A stretch of 64,000 bases of DNA from Ochrobactrum sp. CM-21-5 (GCF_014253075.1 NZ_JACLZJ010000001.1:930001-994000), one strand, 5' to 3'; shown: positions 18,877 to 27,795, numbered from the stretch's first letter. Notes: generated by a model not told the origin, from the letters alone. Made by a program: numbers and translations.

Positions 18877-21549
18877 TCACAGCTCATTGCCGATCTCATG
18901 TGTTTTTTCGCGTTCAGGCTGAAGGTGGTCGGCTTCGGCAACAATAGGTATATGCAATCCAGCATTGTGATGATGAATGGCCGACGGGATGCCATCCGGC
19001 GCAAAGTCGAACGTTGTTTCCTTGATATGATTTGCAGAAAGGCGTTGCGCCAACCAGTGCAGTCTTTGGTCCCGATTATTTCCAATCGCGGATGGGTTGC
19101 CGGTTTGCATCTCCTGTTCAACGCGTCGTTTGTCCGTGACGAGCAGTGTTTCGCCCCGGGCGCGGCTGGAAGCGACGTAGATGTCATGGCGATCAAAGGA
19201 CGGCGTCAACAAAATAGCGGCCCGGTCGACGGTCATGCCCTGCGAGCCGTAAACAGTCGACGCATAAGACCAGCCAAGTCTGGCGCGTCCATGCTCATCT
19301 GCAATTTCAGCCGTATTGAATTGGATGATCCGTTGCCCGATCCGCGCTTCGACATTTGCGTGGATGGATTTGTCTCCTGCCTCAGCTAAAGCCGGGACAA
19401 CTTTTGTAATGGTGGCTTCTGTTCCGTTGATGATGCCAAGCTTGTCATTACGCATCAGAAAGCGGATGTGGTCGCCAGTCGCGAGCGCCAGTTTGTTCGC
19501 GTGCCCGGATGGCGTCACGGCATCGACTGTGACGTCAGCCCCTTCCAGTAAACCATGCTGACGGAGCCGGTCCCGGACTTCACCGCTGATTGCGGCCACA
19601 TCCTTGTTGGTTTTGGCGATGATCAGTGCAGAACGGCGATCCGCTCCAACAAGGGAGGATTCGACATGATCGACCACAGCTTTGATGGCTGCTGCGACAT
19701 TGTCGTTCTCTTTGAAAAGGTTGCGATCCACAAAAGATTGCAGTGCCGCTTCAGCATCGCCCTTACCGAAAGCCGTAATGGCTTCTTTTGCCCAAGCTTC
19801 ACGCTGGCGGAAAATGGTCTCGACCTTTGCCGTTTCCATCGCATGCGCGGCGAGTCGCAAACCTGATCCGGCACCGATTGCTTGTAATTGCTGCCGGTCG
19901 CCGATCAGAAGCACTTTTGCGCCAGCGTCTTGCGCGGCTTTTAAAAGCGCATGCATTTCTCGCGAAGAGAGGAGGCCAGCTTCATCGACAATGAGGGCGG
20001 ATTTTGCATCAAGAAACCTTTGCCCCTGCTCGTCACGTTTGAGCCATGACGCAGTTGCGCGCGATTCGATAGCCAGATCGTCCCGCAGAACATTTGCCAT
20101 GCGCCAGGCTGTTGCGGTTCCAACAACGCGATACCCTTCCGCTTTCCAGGCGTCCACGATGGGCCTCAGCAGTGTGGTTTTGCCTGTTCCCGGAGCCCCT
20201 TCAACAATTGAGAGCCTGCCGGGCGCGGTAGCGCTCTGAACAGCGGCGATCTGTTCTGAACTTAAGCCCCGGCTGAGGCACAGCTTCTCGAGACTCTTTT
20301 GATTTATCGGAAACTCCTGCGCGATAGCCATCTGGCGGGACATGACAACCAGTTCGCGTTCGATCCTGATCATTTCCGGCGTCGAATAGCGCGGCAGCCC
20401 AAGACGGTCCCTGCCGATTTCGACAAAAAGGCCATCGCCCAGCAGGCGGTCAACTTCTTTCGCGACGTGTTCAGAGCCGATCCCCAAACCCACGAAAGCA
20501 TCTGCGACGGCACGGAATAATTCGCGCCGTTCGAGAACACTTCTCGTTTCCGTTAAGCTTGCTGGCAATTTCGCCAGTCGCGCAGCGAGAAGTTTCTGCT
20601 GTTCCTGATAATGAAGTTCTGCCAGAGATTGTTCCTTGCGAAGGACAGCGGTGGCATCGAAACCGATCCGTTGGGCGGCTTCTGCCCAGGCCTTTTCTCG
20701 GGAGGCTGTATCAGCCTGTTTGGCCGAGCGGGTTTTTCTGGCAATGGCAGCTGCTAGAGCCCCAGCATTGGCGCTATCCGTGCCAGCACGAGCCAGTTCC
20801 TCCGTGATCTCCTGTCTGCGTGCGGAGAAATAGCTGATTACATCATCGGCAACGCCAGCGATTTCAAAAATGCCGTTCTTTGAGGTCCGGTCGATTTCGA
20901 AGCCAACGCTTTTAAGTCCTGCCGCAAGGGAAGCATGATAAATCGCACCCGCCGCCATTTTCCAGTCGCGCAGGATTGTGGAATGAAGCGCACCAACTGA
21001 TCCGTCCGCACGAGCCGCCAGGTTCAAAACCACGCAATGGGTATGCAGATTGGGATCGGCGAAGGTAAAACCATCGCTGTGTTCTGCTGGACGGCTTTCT
21101 CCATGTTGAAAACAAGCAGCGGAAAGGTTCACCCGCTCAATTCTGCTTCCGCCACGACCCCGCCGTGCGTAAGCAGCTTCTTTTTCCAGAATCTGCAATG
21201 TCTGGCGCACCGCGCCCGCATGGGCTTCTTCCATTGCTATACGCGTCGGCTTATCCGCCAAAGCCCAGACCAACGATACCGAGCGTGGCGCGGAGAAGGT
21301 AATATCAAATGCCGGGACGCGATCAATCCGACCGCCGGAATTTGAAAGAAGAGACTGCCCTTTTTCGTCCAGCCCCGCAAACAGGCGCTCAAACAATTCG
21401 GTATTGACCGGGGAATTGTCATTAAGGCCGAAATCATGCCCGGGGCTGAACCAGCGACCTTGCGACTCAACTCCGCTTTCGCCCACATAATAGGCAATCT
21501 GTTTTGTATAATATTCGGCATTCGCTGCCGGGTTCCAGGTTGCGACCAT
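18877..21549 (-). CDS. MobF-family conjugative relaxase-helicase (TrwC/TraA type)
   Basis: 890 residues. The N-terminal relaxase domain has a tyrosine pair (EYY, 13-14) and the three-histidine metal site (His149, then His169 and His171 in NLHTHC). The C-terminal SF1 helicase has Walker A EGAPGTGKTTLL, Walker B ALIVDEAGLLSS, GDRQQLQAIGAG and VYGSQGMTVDRA. It would nick the island at its oriT, remain bound to the 5' end and unwind the strand for transfer. The ATG sits inside a 15-bp inverted repeat. The coupling-protein gene ends 54 bp upstream on the same strand. Confidence 0.92.
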   Translation of the reverse strand: MVATWNPAANAEYYTKQIAYYVGESGVESQGRWFSPGHDFGLNDNSPVNTELFERLFAGLDEKGQSLLSNSGGRIDRVPAFDITFSAPRSVSLVWALADKPTRIAMEEAHAGAVRQTLQILEKEAAYARRGRGGSRIERVNLSAACFQHGESRPAEHSDGFTFADPNLHTHCVVLNLAARADGSVGALHSTILRDWKMAAGAIYHASLAAGLKSVGFEIDRTSKNGIFEIAGVADDVISYFSARRQEITEELARAGTDSANAGALAAAIARKTRSAKQADTASREKAWAEAAQRIGFDATAVLRKEQSLAELHYQEQQKLLAARLAKLPASLTETRSVLERRELFRAVADAFVGLGIGSEHVAKEVDRLLGDGLFVEIGRDRLGLPRYSTPEMIRIERELVVMSRQMAIAQEFPINQKSLEKLCLSRGLSSEQIAAVQSATAPGRLSIVEGAPGTGKTTLLRPIVDAWKAEGYRVVGTATAWRMANVLRDDLAIESRATASWLKRDEQGQRFLDAKSALIVDEAGLLSSREMHALLKAAQDAGAKVLLIGDRQQLQAIGAGSGLRLAAHAMETAKVETIFRQREAWAKEAITAFGKGDAEAALQSFVDRNLFKENDNVAAAIKAVVDHVESSLVGADRRSALIIAKTNKDVAAISGEVRDRLRQHGLLEGADVTVDAVTPSGHANKLALATGDHIRFLMRNDKLGIINGTEATITKVVPALAEAGDKSIHANVEARIGQRIIQFNTAEIADEHGRARLGWSYASTVYGSQGMTVDRAAILLTPSFDRHDIYVASSRARGETLLVTDKRRVEQEMQTGNPSAIGNNRDQRLHWLAQRLSANHIKETTFDFAPDGIPSAIHHHNAGLHIPIVAEADHLQPEREKTHEIGNEL

Positions 21550-21580
21550 GGTTTCAGCTCCGTTACTGAAACCATGGTCG
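21543..21580 (-). promoter_or_regulatory. 15-bp perfect inverted repeat enclosing the relaxase start codon
   Basis: CGACCATGGTTTCAG (21543-21557) and CTGAAACCATGGTCG (21566-21580) flank 8 bases. In the mRNA (minus strand) the loop reads TAACGGAG, holding the ribosome site, and the start AUG lies in the 3' arm, 8 bases after GGAG. It could block relaxase translation, act as a DNA operator, or be part of oriT. Confidence 0.75.
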
Positions 21581-21591
21581 CCCGGATTACA

Positions 21592-21612
21592 AAAAGTGTT
21601 GGCCTAACGAGC
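21592..21612 (-). promoter_or_regulatory. Repeated motif TCRTTAGGCCA, copy 1 (upstream of relaxase)
   Basis: Minus strand reads TCGTTAGGCCAACACTTTTT, overlapping the coupling-protein stop codon. It matches copy 3 at 18 of 20 positions. Confidence 0.45.
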
Positions 21613-23352
21613 GGAACTTTGTTGCCTGCACTCTTTCCATTGGCCAACGGGCCAGGAGAGAAGAGCAATATCGCCATGTCCAACGACAAGCGCCCTGATC
21701 TGTGGTGGACCCCATGGGGGCTGATGCAATCCCAGATCATTTGCTAGAACAGCAGCGTCCACCACAGGGATGTCTCTGGTTCTCTGTTCTGATCGAGGAC
21801 GGCCATCAGGGTGGGAGCCAGAGACCTCATACCAGGATACGGTGCGGTTTCCGATCCATGACGAAGAAATTTCCGCTGCCGTGCTACCGCCGGCGACACG
21901 ACCAATGATTTTCGTGGTCAGATTATCGAGCAGATGCTGCGACCCTTCCTGTCCGTAAATCTCACGCAATTGTGCTGACGACTGGATCGCAGCAACAACG
22001 CGAATTCCCATGGACCGTCCGATAGCTGCGAGCCGTGGTATGGCTTCCGTTCGCCCGATCTGTGGCATTTCATCGAGAAAAAGCCAGGTTGACGGTTGAT
22101 TGCCCTGCGAGAATAATCGCGACGTTGCGGAATCGGCGATATTTTTCAGAACGATCCGGCACATGGCTGCCGACAGTTCGGGCTGTCGTTGCGACTGCTG
22201 AAGTATGACGTTCTGGCAAGCATTCCCTTCAGCCCACTCATTAATGGAGAGAGCCGATTTTGAAGAACGGCCCATTTTGGCAAATGCATGGGCGATCTGG
22301 CCCACATTGGCGATGAGAACGAGATAAAACGACATCGCCTGTCGCCGGGTCTCCTCACGTTCAATGTCGATAAGCGAGGCGGCGACCGGATGATCTTCTT
22401 TCAGGAGTTCAAAAAGCTTTTCGATAGGCTGTTGCAGAAGATGATCGAGATGACGCCATGTCCAGATTATGCCCCGCCGCTTTGCTTCATCCTGAAGATA
22501 TCGGATCAATGCCGTCAGCACCTGACGCGCTCCGCCGGACCATGATGGATCGCTGGTTTCTGAAATCAATTCCGCAGCCAATTCAGCGGCATCCGCCTCG
22601 GAAACGATATCTTTTCCCAGCAGCCATGTTGCACTACGGCTGTCATTTAGTGCGAGCAGTGAAAAATCGCCGGTAGGAAAGCGTGCGGTGAGATCACCTT
22701 TAACATCGAGCGCCAGAAGCCGGTCGCCCCGGTCAATGGCACCCTGCATCAGTTTTTCCATAATTGTGGTTTTGCCAGCGCCTGTCCCGCCGACGAGTAG
22801 AATATGCTCGGTTTCCATGGAACGCGGCATTGGAAGCCCGTCAGTAAGTTCGATACCGGCAACACTATGGCCGTGGCGTTTGCGCCAATGCGCAAACAGG
22901 CTTCTATAGGCAGTCTTGCCTGCGACAAGCCGCAAGCCACGCAAATGGGTCACGGCAGGTTCTGCGAGCTTGCTGGCAAGGATTGCCAACCGGAGATCGG
23001 ACGCAACGAGATACCCGACTGTAAACGCGGCAAGCAATCGTACGATCACATCGACCTCAATCCCGAAATACCGGATTGAGGATGCAAAGGTGATTGGTAA
23101 CCGGAGGTATTGGATAACCGTGCCGAGCGCATCGCCTGGCCTGTAGGCTGAAGACAGTACTTCCTGTACCAATGTCAGAAAGAATCCGATATTGGCGGCG
23201 CGCGGCTTATCGGCGTGCGGAATCCATGCTTGCGGCGGAAACAACGCCATCATTGCGATTAAAAGAAGCGCAAAAACAAGCGTTCCAGTCGCGCCACCTA
23301 TAATGTTGGCGAGGACTTCCGATTTGCGGGGTGTCAGGGGATGAGATTTCAT
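21604..23352 (-). CDS. Type IV coupling protein (VirD4/TraD family)
   Basis: 582 residues. Two N-terminal membrane helices (GTLVFALLLIAMMALF; LLAAFTVGYLVASDLRLAIL) anchor a cytoplasmic hexameric ATPase with Walker A VGGTGAGKTTIM and Walker B STWLFLDEMPQIGR. It would link the relaxase-DNA complex to a type IV secretion channel. ATG 23352 has GGGGAG upstream and overlaps the upstream gene's stop by 4 bp; the frame stays open further but out of family. No VirB-like channel genes are in the window, so the channel would come from another element or the host. Confidence 0.9.
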   Translation of the reverse strand: MKSHPLTPRKSEVLANIIGGATGTLVFALLLIAMMALFPPQAWIPHADKPRAANIGFFLTLVQEVLSSAYRPGDALGTVIQYLRLPITFASSIRYFGIEVDVIVRLLAAFTVGYLVASDLRLAILASKLAEPAVTHLRGLRLVAGKTAYRSLFAHWRKRHGHSVAGIELTDGLPMPRSMETEHILLVGGTGAGKTTIMEKLMQGAIDRGDRLLALDVKGDLTARFPTGDFSLLALNDSRSATWLLGKDIVSEADAAELAAELISETSDPSWSGGARQVLTALIRYLQDEAKRRGIIWTWRHLDHLLQQPIEKLFELLKEDHPVAASLIDIEREETRRQAMSFYLVLIANVGQIAHAFAKMGRSSKSALSINEWAEGNACQNVILQQSQRQPELSAAMCRIVLKNIADSATSRLFSQGNQPSTWLFLDEMPQIGRTEAIPRLAAIGRSMGIRVVAAIQSSAQLREIYGQEGSQHLLDNLTTKIIGRVAGGSTAAEISSSWIGNRTVSWYEVSGSHPDGRPRSEQRTRDIPVVDAAVLANDLGLHQPPWGPPQIRALVVGHGDIALLSWPVGQWKECRQQSSAR

Positions 23353-23984
23353 TTCGATCTCCCCATCAAACGATTGGTATCCCGCAGCACAATCAGTGGC
23401 GTCTTTTCTGGCATAGATTGCTGAGCAGAACCGACAATATGCCGATTCATTTTCTGCATCTGGCCTAAATCCAGATCCAGATAGCGCGCTGCCTGTTCGA
23501 GTGTGAGCTGATTGCCGCCTGTATAATAGACGCAGCCATCGGTATGCCGCGTCAAGCGACCACAGCGCGGCCACTGGTCAGCAGAGCGCGACAAGGAGTC
23601 ATGATTGTTCCAGTTCTGCCAGAGGGCGGAGGCCGGAACGAATGAAAGCGCAACGATAATCACACATCCCGACAGCCAGAGCGTTGAGCGGAACGGGATG
23701 CGTCCGGCTCGTTTCCCGTTCTTGTTGTTCTGATTTTGGATAGCCGGTACAGGTGCAACAAGGGATTTTGGTGCAAGCCCCGCGACATCTGTTCTGCGGC
23801 GTGCCAGTTCCGCCAGGCCACCGGGTCCCAGCAATGCCAGCGTCGAGGCTGGAACACGAGCCAGCTGTTCAAGCGGCATTGCTGCCATGTTTCCAATGAT
23901 TTCGTTTCGCCCGTCCTGTCCATCCTTGATAGCTTTACGAACGAGATTGGTGAATTGCGCAGGAGCCTTGAGTGCATTATTCAT
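23349..23984 (-). CDS. Bitopic membrane protein of the mobilization operon, unknown
   Basis: 211 residues. A cytoplasmic N-terminus with a helical segment (EIIGNMAAMPLEQLARVP) is followed by one membrane helix (TLWLSGCVIIVALSFVPASALW) and a C-terminal region with two cysteines (CGRLTRHTDGCVYYTGGNQ), then LTLEQAARYLDLDLGQMQ. That tail reads like a small LysM-like or helix-turn-helix module outside the membrane, but I cannot name it. AGGAGG precedes ATG 23984. It overlaps the ParA-like gene by 8 bp and the coupling protein by 4 bp, so it very likely works with them. Confidence 0.6.
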   Translation of the reverse strand: MNNALKAPAQFTNLVRKAIKDGQDGRNEIIGNMAAMPLEQLARVPASTLALLGPGGLAELARRRTDVAGLAPKSLVAPVPAIQNQNNKNGKRAGRIPFRSTLWLSGCVIIVALSFVPASALWQNWNNHDSLSRSADQWPRCGRLTRHTDGCVYYTGGNQLTLEQAARYLDLDLGQMQKMNRHIVGSAQQSMPEKTPLIVLRDTNRLMGRSK

Positions 23985-24819
23985 CGCCGGTACCTCCTGC
24001 CGAGATGACATCTGCAAACGCCTCGTTTGCACGAGCCAGAAACGCCGCCACATCACCTCGCATGACCTTTGCCGCCGGACGGCTGCGTCCGGTCCACATC
24101 TGGATTGCCGCAATATCTGATGCGACAACATCCATGAAGCGTTTGCCTGCTGCTTCAAAAGGAAGCCATGATCCCGGCGCAATCGCAGGTAATTTCGGCG
24201 CACCCAAGGATTTACAAAGCGGATCAAGTTGCTCCTGCCAGACTGCATCGGCGGGTGAGCCGGGATAGAAGCGGAATGGCCCGTCACGACCGTTGAGGAC
24301 TATTTTTCGAAGTGCAGAAGGCAGGACACGTCCAATGACTTTTGCGGTTCTGGCAGCTCCCCGCATGCCTTCCGGTTCGGCAGTTGCTGGTACGAGCCAG
24401 GTTGTCTTCGCACCGGCTTCGAGCAAATCCGCATCAAGATCGACAAGCGCGCAATATTCTTCGACCAGAACCTGCTGAGGCCCGCCAATATCGACAAGCA
24501 ATGGCGTCCGGTCCTGTAATGCTTGTTCAATGGCCGCATAAAGAGGATCGAATGCGGTGACGATTGCCGAAGGATCGCGGCGCAGGTCGTCAAGTCTAGC
24601 CGGTGCGACGGTTGTAACCAGATCGCCAAACAGCAGCGGCAGGCGGTCCTGTTCATCGATCTGAACGATCCTGATCGCGCGACCGTTGATCTCAAACAAA
24701 TCCGCAATCAGCGCGGTGACGAAACTTTTCCCCACCCCGCCTTTGTCTGAACCGACAAACAGGATTTGCGGAAATGCTGGATTGGGTTCTGGGGTTTGAT
24801 GTGTAGTCTGTTTTTTCAT
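23977..24819 (-). CDS. ParA/MinD-like P-loop ATPase of the mobilization operon
   Basis: 280 residues. A deviant Walker A (DKGGVGKSFVTALIADLF), RIVQIDEQDR and LLVDIGGPQQVLVEEY resemble VirC1/ParA-family ATPases. It might position the relaxosome at the coupling protein (as VirC1 does) or help partition an excised circle; no ParB partner is visible, which favours the first. GGAG lies 9 bp before ATG 24819; an in-frame ATG at 24846 is possible. It is the first gene of a tightly overlapping three-gene operon. Confidence 0.8.
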   Translation of the reverse strand: MKKQTTHQTPEPNPAFPQILFVGSDKGGVGKSFVTALIADLFEINGRAIRIVQIDEQDRLPLLFGDLVTTVAPARLDDLRRDPSAIVTAFDPLYAAIEQALQDRTPLLVDIGGPQQVLVEEYCALVDLDADLLEAGAKTTWLVPATAEPEGMRGAARTAKVIGRVLPSALRKIVLNGRDGPFRFYPGSPADAVWQEQLDPLCKSLGAPKLPAIAPGSWLPFEAAGKRFMDVVASDIAAIQMWTGRSRPAAKVMRGDVAAFLARANEAFADVISAGGTGDE

Positions 24820-24873
24820 ACTGAATACTCCATTATCGTTGAGCATCCAGTGTGCGCATGCCGGGTGAGGGCC

Positions 24874-24890
24874 GGTGGCCTAACGACCTG
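24874..24890 (-). promoter_or_regulatory. Repeated motif AGGTCRTTAGGCC, copy 2 (upstream of ParA-like gene)
   Basis: Minus strand reads CAGGTCGTTAGGCCACC. It lies in the 145-bp gap between the methyltransferase stop and the ParA-like start. Confidence 0.45.
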
Positions 24891-24964
24891 AAATGAACTT
24901 GTTGCATAGTAAAGGGCAGTGCGGGCGGCTGGCCTTGGACATTCGGACATGGGAGATAAGTCCG

Positions 24965-25942
24965 TTATGCGGCCATTACCCAGCGGCGATTAACTTCGCT
25001 CAAAATTGCCGCCGCCACCGGCACTGGCCAACTGTTGCCGACGAGGCGGTATTTTTGGCTATTGGTTAGCGGTTTACCGCGATGGCGCACTTCATCGAGC
25101 CAGTTATCGGGAAAACCCTGGGCGCGCAGCGCTTCGAGCGGAGTTGGACGTCGAACAACCAGACCATGCCCCGGAAAATCCTGTACAATCAGAAAGTCCA
25201 TCTCATGGCCTCTAAGACTGGGTCGGTTCATTCCCGACCCGCTTGCCATCATTGTGCCGAGCCGCGGCGGATGCAGCACAAAAGACCCTCCAGCAGCACC
25301 GGCGGCAAACGATAGCGATGCCGCGCTGCTCGTGTGAGCACGCCGTTCGCCGCCCGCAGCGAAAGCGAGTATTTGAGCAGGTGAGCAGTTGGCGGTTCCG
25401 CGATGTCCGCAAATGAACAACCGCTTGCGGCGTTGCGCGACGAAATTGCTGGCGTCGATGACTCGATGACCAACCGCGTATCCGGCGTCACGGATGGAAG
25501 CGATGAAACGCCGGAAGGGGCGTCCGCCCTGCACGGTTTCAAATTGCGGCACGTTTTCGATGACGAGGAAGCGCGGCCTGACTTCGCGGATAATTTTGGC
25601 GACCGCAATACTGAGATCGCGCCTGTCGGAAGCGCCGCGCTGTTTTCCGGCAGCAGAGTAGGGCTGGCAGGGGATGCCTGCGATGAGAAGATCGATTTTT
25701 CCATGATAGTCCTTCCAGTTAGTGATTGCATTGATGTCGCCGAGATTTGGTACGGTAGGGAATTTTTGCGCGAGTACGGCGGATGCGAGAGGATCGAACT
25801 CTGCGACCGCCACCAGTTCATGGGCAATATCTGCGCGCAGAAACGCAGCAGCGTCCCCGCCTATGCCTGTGCACAAGCTCAAAACTCTGAGCGGGTCAAA
25901 TGTATTTTCGCGATAAAAATCGGCTGGTTTGAATGTCGTCAT
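24965..25942 (-). CDS. DNA cytosine-5 methyltransferase, orphan
   Basis: 325 residues with the ordered C5-methylase motifs: I VLSLCTGIGGDAAAF, IV AGIPCQPYSAAG (catalytic Cys; Ile replaces the usual first Pro), VI VIENVP, VIII QRRKRLFICG and X LVGNSWPVPVAAAI. The target-recognition region between VIII and IX is short. No restriction endonuclease is adjacent, so the likely role is protecting the element from host restriction or tuning its expression. AAGGAG lies 6 bp before the ATG. Confidence 0.9.
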   Translation of the reverse strand: MTTFKPADFYRENTFDPLRVLSLCTGIGGDAAAFLRADIAHELVAVAEFDPLASAVLAQKFPTVPNLGDINAITNWKDYHGKIDLLIAGIPCQPYSAAGKQRGASDRRDLSIAVAKIIREVRPRFLVIENVPQFETVQGGRPFRRFIASIRDAGYAVGHRVIDASNFVAQRRKRLFICGHRGTANCSPAQILAFAAGGERRAHTSSAASLSFAAGAAGGSFVLHPPRLGTMMASGSGMNRPSLRGHEMDFLIVQDFPGHGLVVRRPTPLEALRAQGFPDNWLDEVRHRGKPLTNSQKYRLVGNSWPVPVAAAILSEVNRRWVMAA

Positions 25943-25988
25943 GCTTTACTCCTTGTTCATTTCGACAAGGAAAGCGTCTCATGGCCCG

Positions 25989-26012
25989 CAAAAAGTGCTG
26001 GCCTAATGACCT
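25989..26012 (-). promoter_or_regulatory. Repeated motif AGGTCRTTAGGCC, copy 3 (upstream of the methyltransferase)
   Basis: Minus strand reads AGGTCATTAGGCCAGCACTT followed by TTTG, in the gap before the methyltransferase ATG. It is shared with copy 1 (18 of 20) and copy 2. Confidence 0.45.
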
Positions 26013-27217
26013 CAAGTTTCTGGAAGTACTACTTTTTTCACGCCCTTGTTCGGGGGCACCTTTTTGCCGGAGTAGCTGGCGAGAGCGTGGAGCAGCTTCA
26101 GGGTTATGGCCGACTGCGGCAGCCCTTTCTTCAGGCGAGGCACGTCGGGAAACCCGATAACGCCGCCGGTCGGACGACGGACGTTTTCGTTGCCGGTACG
26201 ATAATCGGCTTCATTCAACCGTCGTTTCAGTTCGGTGAACCAGTCGTGGAGTGGGTAGAGAGCTTTCAATCTTAGGCGCTCCAGTCGCTGCTCAATATTT
26301 GCTGAACTTCGGCCTGGAGAAGACTCGAGCTCCCGAATTCGCTGCTCTATAAACAACACCGCTCGCTGCAGTGTGTTCATCTGGTGTCGATACGTTAGTA
26401 TCGAAGAAAACCAGCCGGAATCGAACAAATATTCCCGCTTCGTTGTAGGTGGGGTGACTTTTGGATCGTGTTTCACGTAAATAATGACTTGATCAACGAT
26501 TTGCCGGGCATGTTGCATCATATGGGAATGCATCTGGCTGTTATCGATTGGCCAGATAATATCGAGCACACCATTGATAAGCTGCCAATCGGCCGGGGAA
26601 ACGAAACCTGCATCCACACGCTGGTTTCGGCCACCTTGACCATCATTGATCTGAAAGGTGTTTTTCAGATTCTGGACAACGCGTTGCAATAGTTTTTCCA
26701 ACAATGAGATATCTTCTGCCGCGAGGCTTTGCAGAATGCTTATCTTTTCTGCGCGATCACACCGTCCATATCGTTCAAGCCCCGTCGGCTGAAATTCTGC
26801 CTTGAATAGACCGGGTTGTTCCGATCTGAATCGGGCGGTAGCCATCTTTTTAATAGCTGCGATTTCAAGTTCCTGATGTGCAGGGACGAAAACGTCACCA
26901 TATTCTTCAGTACCGTGCAGTTTCAGCAGTGAACTTGGATACTGCCCGAAGCATGCCTCGACCGCATCATGATCCAGTACGGTTATGCGGCGACCGATTG
27001 AATTCGCGTCACCATCGATAACATATTCCAGATTTTTCAGAACCACGCCGCGAATGGTGGAGGACTGCTGGTCTCTTAGCGCGATGACGTAATCGAAAGC
27101 GACAAACTGCAACTGATCGGCCAGTTCTCCCGGTGTGAAGCCGAATTTTTCAGCCTCTCCTGTTATGCCGGTGATCAGGCCTTCCAATGTTCCTTTAATA
27201 TCGTAGCTGCCCATCAT
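26012..27217 (-). CDS. Unknown 401-residue protein of the island
   Basis: I recognise no domain. It is soluble and mostly helical, with a basic C-terminus (SGKKVPPNKGVKKVV). An N-terminal part (EKFGFTPGELADQLQFVAFDYV) precedes a middle with IWPIDNSQMHSHMMQHARQIV and a predicted coiled-coil-like ERLRLKALYPLHDWFTELKRRL. ATG 27217 shares its A with the upstream stop (TAATG), and GGAGGAG lies inside that gene, so the two proteins are translationally coupled. It may belong to the mobilization or regulatory set, but no function can be claimed. Confidence 0.55.
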   Translation of the reverse strand: MMGSYDIKGTLEGLITGITGEAEKFGFTPGELADQLQFVAFDYVIALRDQQSSTIRGVVLKNLEYVIDGDANSIGRRITVLDHDAVEACFGQYPSSLLKLHGTEEYGDVFVPAHQELEIAAIKKMATARFRSEQPGLFKAEFQPTGLERYGRCDRAEKISILQSLAAEDISLLEKLLQRVVQNLKNTFQINDGQGGRNQRVDAGFVSPADWQLINGVLDIIWPIDNSQMHSHMMQHARQIVDQVIIYVKHDPKVTPPTTKREYLFDSGWFSSILTYRHQMNTLQRAVLFIEQRIRELESSPGRSSANIEQRLERLRLKALYPLHDWFTELKRRLNEADYRTGNENVRRPTGGVIGFPDVPRLKKGLPQSAITLKLLHALASYSGKKVPPNKGVKKVVLPET

Positions 27218-27795
27218 TATATCTCCTCCGGAAGCTGAGCTCGCAATCGTTGCGCGCGAGCCATCGCATCAGCAACTACACGATGGTTCGATATTGGCCC
27301 GCCATTGCTCTGTGCAGAAATTGTCGCTGGAGCGGCCTTTCGCGTTTGAGGCTTCTCGGAAACGCTGGGAATGCGGTTCGGCCTGTTTCGTTGCACCCTC
27401 GAATATTGTGAGCGCAGAACGCTTGCCGGTATGGGCTTTCCACGAGGCGACACCAACCCTTCGCTGTTCAGCAACCGTGCGATTTGCTCCCAACTCACGC
27501 CGCGATGCCGCAGCTTATCGAAAAATGAAGAATGTTCGCGAATGACATGCTCGAACGGCACCGTCCCTAAGGGGCCGTGCATCGCTCGCACAATAATTTT
27601 CGCTTGTTTTCTAATCGACTGTAAATTTTGCATAAACTTATGCTGCTGCAGTTTTCCATCGGCCACAACCCCGTACCGGGTAAATGTTTCGGCCTGTTGC
27701 AAATTGCTGCAAAATGTTTCAATCACACCTGTGCACCGGAAACGGTAAAAATGATCTGAATAATCCGTTGCCAACGACGTCTTCATCGCGTGCAT
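27217..27795 (-). CDS. Unknown protein with recombinase-like helix-turn-helix segment
   Basis: 192 residues from ATG 27795 (GGGG 8 bp upstream; a GTG/ATG further upstream is possible). The central RGVSWEQIARLLNSEGLVSP segment resembles the helix-turn-helix found in the recombinase domain of serine integrases and in mobile-element regulators (pattern G-x-S-x-x-x-I-A-x-x-L-N-x-x-G). There is no catalytic serine domain. The C-terminus is basic and Ala/Arg rich. Coupled to the next gene by TAATG. It could be a DNA-binding accessory or regulator of transfer. Confidence 0.5.
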   Translation of the reverse strand: MHAMKTSLATDYSDHFYRFRCTGVIETFCSNLQQAETFTRYGVVADGKLQQHKFMQNLQSIRKQAKIIVRAMHGPLGTVPFEHVIREHSSFFDKLRHRGVSWEQIARLLNSEGLVSPRGKPIPASVLRSQYSRVQRNRPNRIPSVSEKPQTRKAAPATISAQSNGGPISNHRVVADAMARAQRLRAQLPEEI

